A stretch of 64,000 nt of DNA from Listeria swaminathanii (GTDB lineage Bacteria; Bacillota; Bacilli; Lactobacillales; Listeriaceae), in assembly GCF_014229645.1 (NCBI RefSeq), contig NZ_JAATOD010000001.1:1-64000 (forward strand). The letters are read 5' to 3'. The translations under genes were made by a program, and so were the position numbers. The notes beneath the pieces were generated by a model. The model saw only the letters and a list, made by a program, of their open reading frames with translations, searched no databases and had not been told where the DNA came from. Shown here one piece after another: positions 19,762 through 28,580 of this stretch; position 1 is the first letter of the stretch; the number at the start of each line of letters is the position of its first letter.

Positions 19762-20794
19762 ACTGCTTAAAATTGTTTTATCGATGGCATTAACTTCAGT
19801 TGTCTTAGTGTCGTTTGTCTGGATATTTGGAAAAGTATTCAGTCGTTATTTAAGTAAGGCTAAAATTTATTATGCGTGGTTGGCCGTTTTGTTCTTTTTA
19901 ACGGTCCCTTTTGCGTTTCTCTTTTTTAAATTTGCGAAAAGTGGCGAGTTTATGTGGAGTAATAAAACGGGATTTGATGGAGTTACTTCCATTACGATGG
20001 ATCAAAATGGAGTCATTTTAGAGCGTGATTTTAATATTGATTTTTGGATGACGGTGCTCGATTATTTATGGTTAGTTTGGTTAGTTGTATTTTTACTGAT
20101 TTTTATTTATCGAATAGCATCTTATCGTAATTTTAAAAAATATGTTTTCTCTGGAGCGCGACATGTGGAGGATCTTGAGCGACTTGACATGTTAGCTGGG
20201 ATTATCGATGAATTAAATATTAAGAAGCCGGTGGAGTTGCTGATTAATCCGCTCATTTCCTCACCAATTTTCTTGGGATTAAGTAAAAATGTGATAATTA
20301 TACCGGATAAATTTTTTTTGGAAGAGGAATTGGAGTATATTTTCAGGCATGAGTTGATTCATTGTAAACGTAAAGATATGTATTATGTGTGGGGTGCGCA
20401 GTTTTTCACTTGTGTGTACTGGTTTAATCCGTTGATGTATCTGATGAATAAACGAATTCAAAAAGATCGCGAACTGGCATGTGATGAAGCGGTTTTAGCA
20501 ACTTTGCCAAAAAATAAATATATCGGTTATGGTGATACGCTGCTTTCTTCACTTGTTAAATCAGGAAATTATAAAGAAGCGCATGTGGCTGTTTCGCTTC
20601 ATGAAAATACTAAAGCACTAAAAGAAAGGCTCCATTTTGTCGCGAATTATCAGCATAAAGCTAAAAAAGGTAACCTGATTTTCGGCGTTTTCCTCATTGG
20701 ATTGTGTAGTGTGGGAATTTTCTTTAGTGCGTTCCAGGCGGAAATATTTACGGTTGAAAAGGAAAAAGGGATTACAATTGAACGAAGAAACTAA
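19754..20794 (+). CDS. BlaR1/MecR1-like M56 membrane metalloprotease without sensor domain
   Basis: The ATG at 19754 (MNELLKIVLSM) gives 346 aa. Membrane segments are at ~4-25, 36-56, 105-128 and ~310-330. The M56 zinc site HELIH lies in FRHELIHCKRKD (~200), with ELACDEAVL (~240) supplying the third ligand. The protein stops soon after the last membrane segment, so the extracellular penicillin-binding sensor domain of BlaR1/MecR1 is absent and the signal is not obviously a beta-lactam. Paired with the repressor upstream, by overlap. Confidence 0.9.
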   Translation: MNELLKIVLSMALTSVVLVSFVWIFGKVFSRYLSKAKIYYAWLAVLFFLTVPFAFLFFKFAKSGEFMWSNKTGFDGVTSITMDQNGVILERDFNIDFWMTVLDYLWLVWLVVFLLIFIYRIASYRNFKKYVFSGARHVEDLERLDMLAGIIDELNIKKPVELLINPLISSPIFLGLSKNVIIIPDKFFLEEELEYIFRHELIHCKRKDMYYVWGAQFFTCVYWFNPLMYLMNKRIQKDRELACDEAVLATLPKNKYIGYGDTLLSSLVKSGNYKEAHVAVSLHENTKALKERLHFVANYQHKAKKGNLIFGVFLIGLCSVGIFFSAFQAEIFTVEKEKGITIERRN

Positions 20795-20828
20795 GCTTCT
20801 CTCATTTTTTGGGAGGAGTTTTTTTATT
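20795..20828 (+). terminator. Terminator after the BlaI-M56 pair
   Basis: CTTCTCTC / GGGAGGAG with G-U pairs and a T7 tract follow the stop codon. Confidence 0.7.
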
Positions 20829-20835
20829 TGCGCGA

Positions 20836-20864
20836 TTGACTTTTAGGACTACAAGTTGTAGAAT
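20836..20864 (+). promoter_or_regulatory. Promoter with CTACAA-G-TTGTAG palindrome (possible BlaI-type operator)
   Basis: TTGACT (20836-20841) and TAGAAT (20859-20864) are 17 bp apart. The 13-bp perfect palindrome CTACAAGTTGTAG (20849-20861) overlaps the -10. BlaI/MecI operators contain TACA/TGTA half-sites, so the adjacent BlaI-like protein is the obvious candidate binder. Confidence 0.6.
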
Positions 20865-20904
20865 TAAAAAGCATAAAAGATTACTAAAAAGGTGGTAAAA
20901 ATAA

Positions 20905-21567
20905 ATGTTTGGTCGAAAAAAGGTTTCTTTACCAGAAGAATATCAACAATTTAATACGTTTCCAGCAGATAAAGAACGATTGCTTTGTATCGGAGCTTTC
21001 ACTACAGAGTGTAAGCATAATGTGGAAACGAGATTAACAGGCTCGAATAAAATGCTAAAACTGTATTATCCGAAGAAACAAGGAGCGAAAGTCATGAAAT
21101 ATTGGTTGCCAATGTTTGGTATTAATGATGGAGCTTCTGCGGTAGGTGTTATTACTAACTGGATTGAAGCGAATAATTATTCAGGCATGGTTGCGGCACA
21201 TACGACAAATAAAGTTGCTCGTATCGTCACCAAAGCTTCTCGTAAAAAAGGTCATGATGAAACTGCGCTTGTAGCAGCTGCTAACAAAGTTAAGACATAT
21301 GGCGCATTTGATCTGGATCGCTTAGGTTATATTGTGCGCGTTTGTTTTTCTTTAGACTTGATCAGTGAAGAACAAGCATGGGGCTTTCTTGGTGAATTAT
21401 GGGACGCTGCCGCACTTCATTTTGCTGACTGGGACGAGTACTTAGTTAGTTATTTAAATGGAGAAGAAGGTTTAGAAACAAACTGGTATAGCGAAGGCGT
21501 TGCAGCATACGTAGATTTGAAAGTGGATTCAACTAGCTTATTAAACAAATATCAACTAAAAAACTAA
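20905..21567 (+). CDS. DUF1266-domain protein
   Basis: A 220-aa cytoplasmic protein. Its C-terminal half (~120-205, AFDLDRLGYIVRVCFSLDLISEEQAWGFL, then DWDEYLVSYLNG) has the DUF1266 look: an 'xDLxR...R...GYI..EEAW' helix pattern. The N-terminal half (~1-90) has no feature I recognise. Function unknown. AAAGGTGG lies before the ATG. The promoter has a palindrome resembling a BlaI operator, linking it to the upstream repressor. A lipoprotein gene follows after 25 bases in the same orientation. Confidence 0.85.
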   Translation: MFGRKKVSLPEEYQQFNTFPADKERLLCIGAFTTECKHNVETRLTGSNKMLKLYYPKKQGAKVMKYWLPMFGINDGASAVGVITNWIEANNYSGMVAAHTTNKVARIVTKASRKKGHDETALVAAANKVKTYGAFDLDRLGYIVRVCFSLDLISEEQAWGFLGELWDAAALHFADWDEYLVSYLNGEEGLETNWYSEGVAAYVDLKVDSTSLLNKYQLKN

Positions 21568-21592
21568 ACAAAAAAGGGAGTACAACAATCAG

Positions 21593-22096
21593 ATGAAAAA
21601 GTTTTTAAGTATTATCAGTATTGTAGTGTTAGCGTTACTTGTAACGGCTTGTGGAAGCGACTCAAGCAAAAAGACAAGTGAGAAAAAAGAAGAGAAAATG
21701 GAAACAGTAACTTACGTGGCGGATGTAGGCGGCGCTAAGTTGGAAGCGACATTTGCTCACGTTGGCGATAGTCTAAGAAAAGTAGACCAAAAAATGATTT
21801 ACCCATTTGCGGCACTTGGATTAGAAGCTGGCGTTAAATTGGACGATGCTATGAAGAAGCAATTAGAGGAACAAGTTGCGTCTCAGTACTCTGGATATAA
21901 AGACAGTAAAGGTGCTTCAATTGAAACGAAATTCACTGACGAAGCGCTTGAACTAACAATGTCTATTGATTTATATAAAGCAGACAAGGCTTCCGTTAGT
22001 TCGCTACTTGGCGGAACAACAGATCCTAAAAAAGTTAGTCTAAAACAAACAGTAGAACAATTCGAAGCACAAGGATTTAAAAAGAAAGAATCTTAA
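21593..22096 (+). CDS. YehR-like (DUF1307) lipoprotein
   Basis: A 167-aa lipoprotein. The signal peptide is ~1-19 with lipobox VTAC (Cys20), so it is lipid-anchored outside the membrane. A Ser/Lys/Glu linker is followed by a domain (~35-165) with GLEAGVKLDDAMKKQLEEQ and a beta-rich core, consistent with the YehR/DUF1307 family of unknown function. AAAAGGGAG lies upstream. Probably co-transcribed with the DUF1266 gene; a strong terminator follows. Confidence 0.85.
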   Translation: MKKFLSIISIVVLALLVTACGSDSSKKTSEKKEEKMETVTYVADVGGAKLEATFAHVGDSLRKVDQKMIYPFAALGLEAGVKLDDAMKKQLEEQVASQYSGYKDSKGASIETKFTDEALELTMSIDLYKADKASVSSLLGGTTDPKKVSLKQTVEQFEAQGFKKKES

Positions 22097-22117
22097 TTCT
22101 AAAAAACTATCATTGCG

Positions 22118-22152
22118 AACAGACTCTTATTTGTTAAGAGTCTGTTTTTTTA
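22118..22152 (+). terminator. Terminator after the YehR-like lipoprotein gene
   Basis: Perfect ACAGACTCTTA / TAAGAGTCTGT stem, five-base loop, T7 tract. Confidence 0.93.
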
Positions 22153-22224
22153 TCGCTATTAGAGCTACTTTAGCGCTGGTTTTTATGCTAAAATAACTAG
22201 AGATATGAAAGGAAGGTGCGGTTC

Positions 22225-22830
22225 GTGACGAATAATCACTACTACACAAATGATGAAACGATTAAACATAACCGTAAAACATGGCAAGTGATGTTAAAAG
22301 GTTTTAATATGAATTTTACAAGTGATAATGGCGTGTTTTCAAAAAATACAGTTGATTTTGGCTCGAAACTATTAATAGAATCTTTTGCGCTAGAAGCGAA
22401 GTCGGGTAAAATTTTAGATGTAGGTTGTGGCTACGGTCCGATGGGGCTAACCGTAGCGAAAGAATTTCCGGACAGCCAAATTGAAATGGTGGATGTTAAT
22501 TTGCGCGCGCTGGAACTTGCGAAAGAAAACGCTGAATTAAATAAAATTACCAATACACATATATACGAAAGCTCCGTTTATGACAACGTGAACGCGACTG
22601 ATTACCAAGCGATTATTAGTAATCCGCCAATCCGTGCTGGGAAAAAGGTGGTTCATGCGATTTTAGAAGGCGCGTTTGACCATTTACAAACAAATGGAGA
22701 ACTTTGGATTGTTATTCAAAAGAAACAAGGTGGCCCATCCGCTGAAAAGAAAATGGAAGAAGTTTTCGGAAACGTGGAAACAGTGGCGAGAGATAGAGGT
22801 TATTTCATTTTCAAAAGTGTTAAAAACTAA
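22225..22830 (+). CDS. RsmC-like 16S rRNA (guanine-N2) methyltransferase
   Basis: A 201-aa class I SAM-dependent methyltransferase of the MTS/RsmC family. Motif I ILDVGCGYGPMGL (~61-73), acidic VDVNLRAL and the catalytic NPPIR (~134-138; the family has NPPxR/F) are visible. It lacks the N-terminal pseudo-domain of E. coli RsmC, so it is the short Gram-positive form. GTG at 22225 has AAGGAAGG eight bases upstream and is preferred over the in-frame GTG at 22216. It is encoded upstream of rpoB, as in B. subtilis (ybxB). Confidence 0.9.
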   Translation: MTNNHYYTNDETIKHNRKTWQVMLKGFNMNFTSDNGVFSKNTVDFGSKLLIESFALEAKSGKILDVGCGYGPMGLTVAKEFPDSQIEMVDVNLRALELAKENAELNKITNTHIYESSVYDNVNATDYQAIISNPPIRAGKKVVHAILEGAFDHLQTNGELWIVIQKKQGGPSAEKKMEEVFGNVETVARDRGYFIFKSVKN

Positions 22831-22894
22831 GTTGTATGAAGCGTGGAAACGTGTTAATATAGAACTACATTTTACTAAGAAAGGACTGAGGGAT

Positions 22895-23011
22895 ATGCTT
22901 CAAGTGAACAAAAATCTAGGAAAAAACAACCAATCAAGTAAGAAGATAATCGATATTTCTTTAACGTTCGCGCATATCAAACTCGCGTCTTTTCAAGGTT
23001 ACGTTCGTTAA
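22895..23011 (+). CDS. Small basic ORF (38 aa), hypothetical
   Basis: MLQVNKNLGKNNQSSKKIID... ending FQGYVR. The ATG at 22895 has AAGGACTGAGGG upstream, and the ORF stops just before a strong terminator, so transcription ends immediately after it. It is basic, with no membrane segment or zinc motif. It lies between rsmC and the rtcB region. I recall only a very short annotated gene at this place in L. monocytogenes. Coding status is uncertain. Confidence 0.5.
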   Translation: MLQVNKNLGKNNQSSKKIIDISLTFAHIKLASFQGYVR

Positions 23012-23018
23012 AAGTTAC

Positions 23019-23053
23019 GTCCTTCAATCTTTCTTGATTGAGGGACTTTTTTT
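23019..23053 (+). terminator. Terminator between rsmC/small ORF and rtcB
   Basis: Perfect 11-bp stem GTCCTTCAATC / GATTGAGGGAC, six-base loop, T7 tract. Confidence 0.95.
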
Positions 23054-23087
23054 ATACTTAAAAATAAAATTGAAAGAAGTGAGTCGA

Positions 23088-23123
23088 ATGGCAGAGGGGC
23101 AACTAGGTAATTTAAACAGCTAG
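23088..23123 (+). CDS. Possible 11-codon leader peptide before rtcB
   Basis: ATG at 23088 encodes MAEGQLGNLNS then TAG, with AGAAGTGAG upstream. It ends just before a hairpin (23126-23151) and 53 bases before rtcB. It may be a leader peptide or chance. Confidence 0.3.
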   Translation: MAEGQLGNLNS

Positions 23124-23125
23124 GA

Positions 23126-23151
23126 AGAGAGATGAGCTTATTCATTTCTCT
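23126..23151 (+). promoter_or_regulatory. Hairpin in the rtcB leader
   Basis: AGAGAGATGA / TCATTTCTCT pairs over 10 bp (one G-U) with a six-base loop. It has no T tract, so it is not a terminator, and lies 25 bases before the rtcB ATG. Confidence 0.5.
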
Positions 23152-23176
23152 ATTAAACAGAAAATGAGGAATAGAA

Positions 23177-24355
23177 ATGCTAACATTAAAAGGAAAATAT
23201 AACGAAGCAAAAGTTTTTACAGATAACGTGGATGATAATACGATTGGGCAAATTATTACACTTTGCAATCAGTCGTTTACGAAGGATAGTAAGATTCGGA
23301 TAATGCCGGACACGCATGGCGGTAAAGGTTGCGTGATTGGGACGACGATGACGATTGAAGATAAAATTGTTCCGAACTTGGTCGGGGTGGATATTGGTTG
23401 TGGTTTATATGTAGTAAAGTTGAAACCGGGCAAATTGAAAATGGATTTTGATAAGTTGGATAAGGTCATTCGCGAACGAGTTCCTTCGGGGAGTAAGACG
23501 CACGATCGGCCTGTTGATGATTTTAATTTAGATGGTGTAATTGCGCCGATTAACTATGGTTGGGCAGCGCGGAGTATAGGGACGCTTGGTGGTGGGAACC
23601 ATTTTATTGAGGTGAACCAAGGCGTGGACGGGATTTATCTTGTGATCCATAGCGGGAGTCGAGTGCTGGGGAAGGAAATCGCGGAGTATCATCAAGAAGT
23701 AGCGTATAAAAAACTAGATATATTACGCAAAGAATTAAAAATCGGTGCGACTGATGCGAAAAAAAAGGGCGATTTAGAAATGGCTGCCCAATTAAACGAT
23801 GAGCGAGAACTAGTGAAGCTGGATTACGATTTATCTTATCTAACGGGCTTGGAGTTAAAACAATATTTAAATGATATGGAAATTGCTCAAAAATTTGCAG
23901 CGCGCAATCGTTACGTTATGGCTCAAATAATTTTGAAAACAATGAAGTGGGATAAGGCGGTCGTTTCGGCGTTTGATTGCGTGCATAATTATATCGATAT
24001 AGATAATCTTATGCTTAGAAAAGGCGCGACGTCTGCGCAACTTGGAGAACAAATCATCGTTCCGCTTAATATGCGTGATGGTAGTATTCTTGCAACTGGT
24101 AAAGGGAATGCTGATTGGAATTACTCGGCGCCGCACGGGGCGGGAAGAATGCTAAGTCGTTCCAAAGCAAAAGTGCAAATCAGTTTGGAAAGTTATCAAG
24201 CGGCAATGAAAGACGTTTGGACTACTTCGGTTTCGAAAAAAACAATTGATGAAGCGCCAAAAGCCTACAAATCAGCCAAACAACTGCTTGCTGATGTAGG
24301 AGATACGATGGAAATTCAAGAGATAATCAAACCTTTATACAATTTCAAAGCATAA
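23177..24355 (+). CDS. rtcB: RtcB-family RNA-splicing ligase
   Basis: RtcB joins RNA 2',3'-cyclic phosphate (3'-phosphate) ends to 5'-OH ends using GTP and Mn2+. The 392-aa protein has the full active site: DTHGGKGCVIG (~45-55), VGVDIGCG with the metal-binding Asp and Cys (~70-77), GGGNHFIE (~138-145), HSGSR (~157-161) and APHGAGR (~317-323) with the histidine that is guanylylated. GAGGAATAG lies before the ATG. No archease or RtcR regulator is adjacent; it stands alone between two terminators. The likely role is RNA repair, for example of nuclease-cut tRNA or rRNA; the substrate is unknown. Confidence 0.95.
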   Translation: MLTLKGKYNEAKVFTDNVDDNTIGQIITLCNQSFTKDSKIRIMPDTHGGKGCVIGTTMTIEDKIVPNLVGVDIGCGLYVVKLKPGKLKMDFDKLDKVIRERVPSGSKTHDRPVDDFNLDGVIAPINYGWAARSIGTLGGGNHFIEVNQGVDGIYLVIHSGSRVLGKEIAEYHQEVAYKKLDILRKELKIGATDAKKKGDLEMAAQLNDERELVKLDYDLSYLTGLELKQYLNDMEIAQKFAARNRYVMAQIILKTMKWDKAVVSAFDCVHNYIDIDNLMLRKGATSAQLGEQIIVPLNMRDGSILATGKGNADWNYSAPHGAGRMLSRSKAKVQISLESYQAAMKDVWTTSVSKKTIDEAPKAYKSAKQLLADVGDTMEIQEIIKPLYNFKA

Positions 24356-24358
24356 TGA

Positions 24359-24400
24359 AAAAGAAGCGGCAAATATTATAACATGCCGCTTCTTCTTTTT
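24359..24400 (+). terminator. Terminator after rtcB
   Basis: AAGAAGCGGCA / TGCCGCTTCTT stem (11 bp) with a 12-base loop and a T-rich tail. Confidence 0.9.
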
Positions 24401-24412
24401 CTAGAAAAATAT

Positions 24413-24441
24413 TTGACATAGGTCGAGAGATGTTGTATTAT
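24413..24441 (+). promoter_or_regulatory. Strong promoter of rpoB-rpoC
   Basis: A perfect TTGACA (24413-24418) and TATTAT (24436-24441) with 17 bp spacing; a further TATAAT is at 24444-24449. Transcription would start ~24450, giving a leader of about 400 bases. Confidence 0.8.
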
Positions 24442-24449
24442 AGTATAAT

Positions 24450-24854
24450 GCCAAAAGAATCTATACCGTTTTTTTGCGCTGCATTTTATTTCAAAATATG
24501 ATGAAAAATGAAGCGTTTGCGCGGTTTTTGGTGCTATAAATAAACATGGATGTGGTTTTCAGAAATAATTGATGAAATCCGCTTTCTTTTTGTCTAAAGC
24601 AGCAATTTTTTCTTTTTGAAGTTCCACTTGATTTCCAACTAGGTTTTATCTGATTGCGACTATGCGAATCAGATGTACACGAGGTAGCAGGAAACTTTTG
24701 ATGAACGATGTTTAAGCTGATGAAGAGGTATGGAAGTACTTGCTTTTGAACGATTAAACTTAAACATCGGGTGCGGGGGGTTCCACTGTTTTTGTGCCTA
24801 AAAGAGAAGTCGGTGTGCTTATAAATTTTTTAATTAATTTGAGGGGTGAATAGT
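24450..24854 (+). promoter_or_regulatory. Long structured rpoB leader
   Basis: This ~400-base untranslated stretch contains no plausible gene. An 11-bp perfect inverted repeat, CGATGTTTAAG (24706-24716) and CTTAAACATCG (24759-24769), encloses a 42-base loop and is followed by GTGCGGGGGG. No T tract follows, so it is not a simple terminator. A role in control of RNA polymerase synthesis is inferred from position; long rpoB leaders are common in bacilli. Confidence 0.6.
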
Positions 24855-27800
24855 TTGTCAGGACATTCAGGACATGATGTAAAATATGGACGGCATCGTA
24901 CGCGTAGAAGTTTTGCGCGAATCAGTGAAGTACTTGAATTACCAAACTTAATTGAGATTCAAACAGCTTCTTACCAATGGTTCTTAGATGAAGGGCTACG
25001 TGAGATGTTCCGCGATATTTCGCCAATTGAGGATTTTGCGGGTAATTTATCTTTAGAATTCATTGATTACGATCTTGGAGAGCCGAAATATTCGGTAGAA
25101 GAATCTAAGAACCGTGATGCAAACTATGCGGCTCCACTGCGCGTGAAGTTGCGCCTAATCAACAAAGAAACCGGCGAAGTAAAAGACCAAGAAGTATTTA
25201 TGGGTGATTTCCCACTAATGACTGAAATGGGTACGTTCATTATTAATGGGGCAGAACGTGTTATCGTTTCCCAATTAGTTCGTTCTCCAGGGGTTTACTT
25301 CAATGGAAAACTAGACAAAAATGGTAAAAAAGGCTTTGGTTCTACTGTCATCCCTAACCGTGGGGCTTGGCTTGAGTATGAAACAGATGCTAAAGACGTT
25401 GTACACGTTCGTATTGACCGTACACGTAAATTACCAGTAACTGTTTTACTTCGTGCACTAGGCTTTGGTTCCGATCAAGAAATTATTGACTTAATCGGGG
25501 ACAATGACTACTTGCGCAACACGCTTGAAAAAGACAACACTGACAATGCTGAAAAAGCACTTCTAGAAATTTATGAAAGATTACGTCCGGGTGAACCCCC
25601 AACAGTTGATAACGCTAGAAGCTTACTAGTTTCTCGTTTCTTTGATCCAAAACGCTATGATCTTGCAAGCGTTGGACGTTATAAAATCAACAAAAAATTA
25701 CATCTGAAAAACCGTCTATTCAACCAAACATTAGCAGAAACTTTAGTAGATCCAGAAACTGGTGAAATTATTGCTTCTAAAGGTGACATTTTGGATCGTC
25801 GTAATTTAGATCAAATTATTCCTAATTTAGAAAACGGTGTAGGTTTCCGTACACTTCGTCCAACTGATGGAGTTATGGAAGATAGCGTACTCGTTCAATC
25901 TATTAAAATCTACGCACCAAATGATGACGAAAAAGAAATCAATATCATTGGTAACGCGTATATCGAAGAAAACGTAAAACACATCACGCCTTCTGATATT
26001 ATTTCATCCATTAGCTACTTCTTTAACTTGCTACATGGTGTTGGCGATACAGATGACATCGATCACCTAGGTAATCGTCGTCTTCGTTCTGTTGGTGAAC
26101 TTTTACAAAACCAATTCCGTATCGGTTTATCTCGTATGGAACGTGTGGTTCGTGAACGTATGTCTATTCAAGATATGACTACAATTACACCACAACAATT
26201 GATTAATATTCGCCCAGTAGTTGCATCTATCAAAGAATTCTTTGGTAGCTCGCAGTTATCTCAGTTCATGGATCAAACAAATCCACTTGGCGAACTTACA
26301 CATAAACGTCGTCTTTCAGCGCTTGGACCTGGTGGTTTGACGCGTGAACGTGCTGGTTATGAAGTACGTGACGTGCATTACTCTCACTATGGCCGTATGT
26401 GTCCGATTGAAACGCCAGAGGGACCAAACATTGGTTTGATTAACTCCCTTTCTTCTTTCGCAAAAGTAAATAAATTCGGCTTTATCGAAACACCTTACCG
26501 CCGCGTAGATCCTGAAACAAACCGTGTTACAGATAAAATTGATTATCTAACTGCGGATGAAGAGGATAATTACGTAGTAGCGCAAGCGAACTCGAAATTA
26601 GACGAACAAGGTACTTTCACAGAAGAAGAAGTTATGGCTCGTTTCCGTTCAGAAAACTTAGCGGTAGAAAAAGAACGTATTGACTACATGGATGTATCTC
26701 CTAAACAGGTTGTATCTGTTGCGACAGCATGTATTCCGTTCCTTGAAAACGATGATAGTAACCGTGCGCTAATGGGAGCGAACATGCAACGTCAAGCAGT
26801 TCCTCTTATGCACCCTGAAGCTCCATTTGTTGGAACAGGTATGGAACACGTATCTGCAAAAGACTCTGGTGCTGCTGTAACTGCCAAACATGACGGTATT
26901 GTAGAACACGTTGAAGCTCGCGAAATTTGGGTTCGTCGTGTATCTCTAGTGGATGGCAAAGAAGTAACTGGTGGAATCGATAAATATACTTTACGTAAAT
27001 TTGTTCGTTCTAACCAAGGTACTTGTTATAACCAACGCCCAAACGTTGCAGAAGGTGACCGCGTTGTTAAAGGAGAAATCCTTGGTAACGGTCCATCAAT
27101 GGATTCCGGTGAACTTGCACTTGGTCGTAACGTACTAGTTGCGTTCATGACTTGGGATGGTTATAACTACGAGGATGCGATCATCATGAGTGAACGTCTT
27201 GTAAAAGATGACGTTTATACTTCGATTCATATTGAAGAATTCGAATCAGAAGCTCGTGATACAAAACTCGGACCTGAAGAAATGACTCGTGATATTCCAA
27301 ACGTTGGGGAAGACGCTTTACGTGATCTTGACGAACGTGGAATTATCCGTGTTGGTGCTGAAGTAAAAGACAACGACCTTCTAGTTGGTAAAGTAACACC
27401 AAAAGGAGTTACTGAATTAACTGCAGAAGAACGTTTACTACACGCTATCTTTGGTGAAAAAGCACGTGAAGTTCGTGATACTTCATTACGTGTACCTCAT
27501 GGCGGCGGCGGAATCGTGCTTGACGTGAAGATCTTTACACGTGAAGCAGGCGACGAACTACCACCTGGTGTAAACCAATTAGTACGTGTTTATATTGTAC
27601 AAAAACGTAAAATCCACGAAGGCGATAAAATGGCCGGACGTCATGGTAACAAAGGGGTTATCTCCCGTATTTTACCTGAAGAAGATATGCCATTTATGCC
27701 AGACGGAACACCTGTTGATATCATGCTTAACCCACTAGGGGTACCATCTCGTATGAATATCGGACAAGTACTTGAGCTACACTTAGGTATGGCTGCTCGT

Positions 27801-28409
27801 GCTTTAGGAATTCACGTTGCAACACCAGTATTTGATGGTGCGAATGAAGAAGACGTTTGGAGCACAGTGGAAGAAGCCGGTATGGCCCGCGATGCGAAAA
27901 CAATTCTTTATGACGGACGTTCTGGTGAAGCATTCGATAACCGTATCTCTGTTGGTGTAATGTACATGATCAAACTTGCCCACATGGTTGATGATAAACT
28001 TCATGCGCGTTCAACTGGACCTTACTCTCTAGTAACGCAACAACCGCTTGGTGGTAAAGCACAATTTGGTGGACAACGTTTTGGGGAAATGGAAGTATGG
28101 GCACTTGAAGCATATGGTGCCGCTTATACACTTCAAGAAATCCTAACGATTAAATCCGATGACGTGGTTGGTCGTGTGAAAACTTACGAAGCGATTGTTA
28201 AAGGCGAAAGCGTTCCAGAACCTGGTGTGCCAGAATCCTTCAAAGTACTCATCAAAGAGCTTCAAAGTCTTGGAATGGACGTTAAAATGCTTTCCGCAGA
28301 CGAAGAAGAAATCGAGATGCGTGACATGGATGATGACGACTTTACTAATCAAAATGATGCCTTCAATATCGTACAACCGGAAAATGCAGCCGCTGAAAAG
28401 ACTGAGTAA
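24855..28409 (+). CDS. rpoB: RpoB, RNA polymerase beta subunit
   Basis: 1184 aa from the TTG at 24855 ([14 protein letters not shown]), which fits the GAGGGGTG site upstream; the in-frame earlier codon has none. The rifampicin-binding region (~462-495, [17 protein letters not shown] and [13 protein letters not shown]) has the wild-type Asp, His and Ser, so sensitivity is expected. [15 protein letters not shown] and the C-terminal [25 protein letters not shown] are intact. rpoC follows 171 bases downstream, without a clear terminator between. Confidence 0.99.
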
Positions 28410-28580
28410 TTCGGTTCGATAATTGAGACTCCAAAACAATAAGAAACAATGATTTGTTTTTTGCAAAATATAAAATTAAGCGATCGCTAAGACTTTACCT
28501 GAAAAGTCGAGGAAGTGTGCGGGAAATCCTAAGCACTTCCTAAAAGCGAATGCTCCAAACTAATTTAGGAGGTTGGGCAC

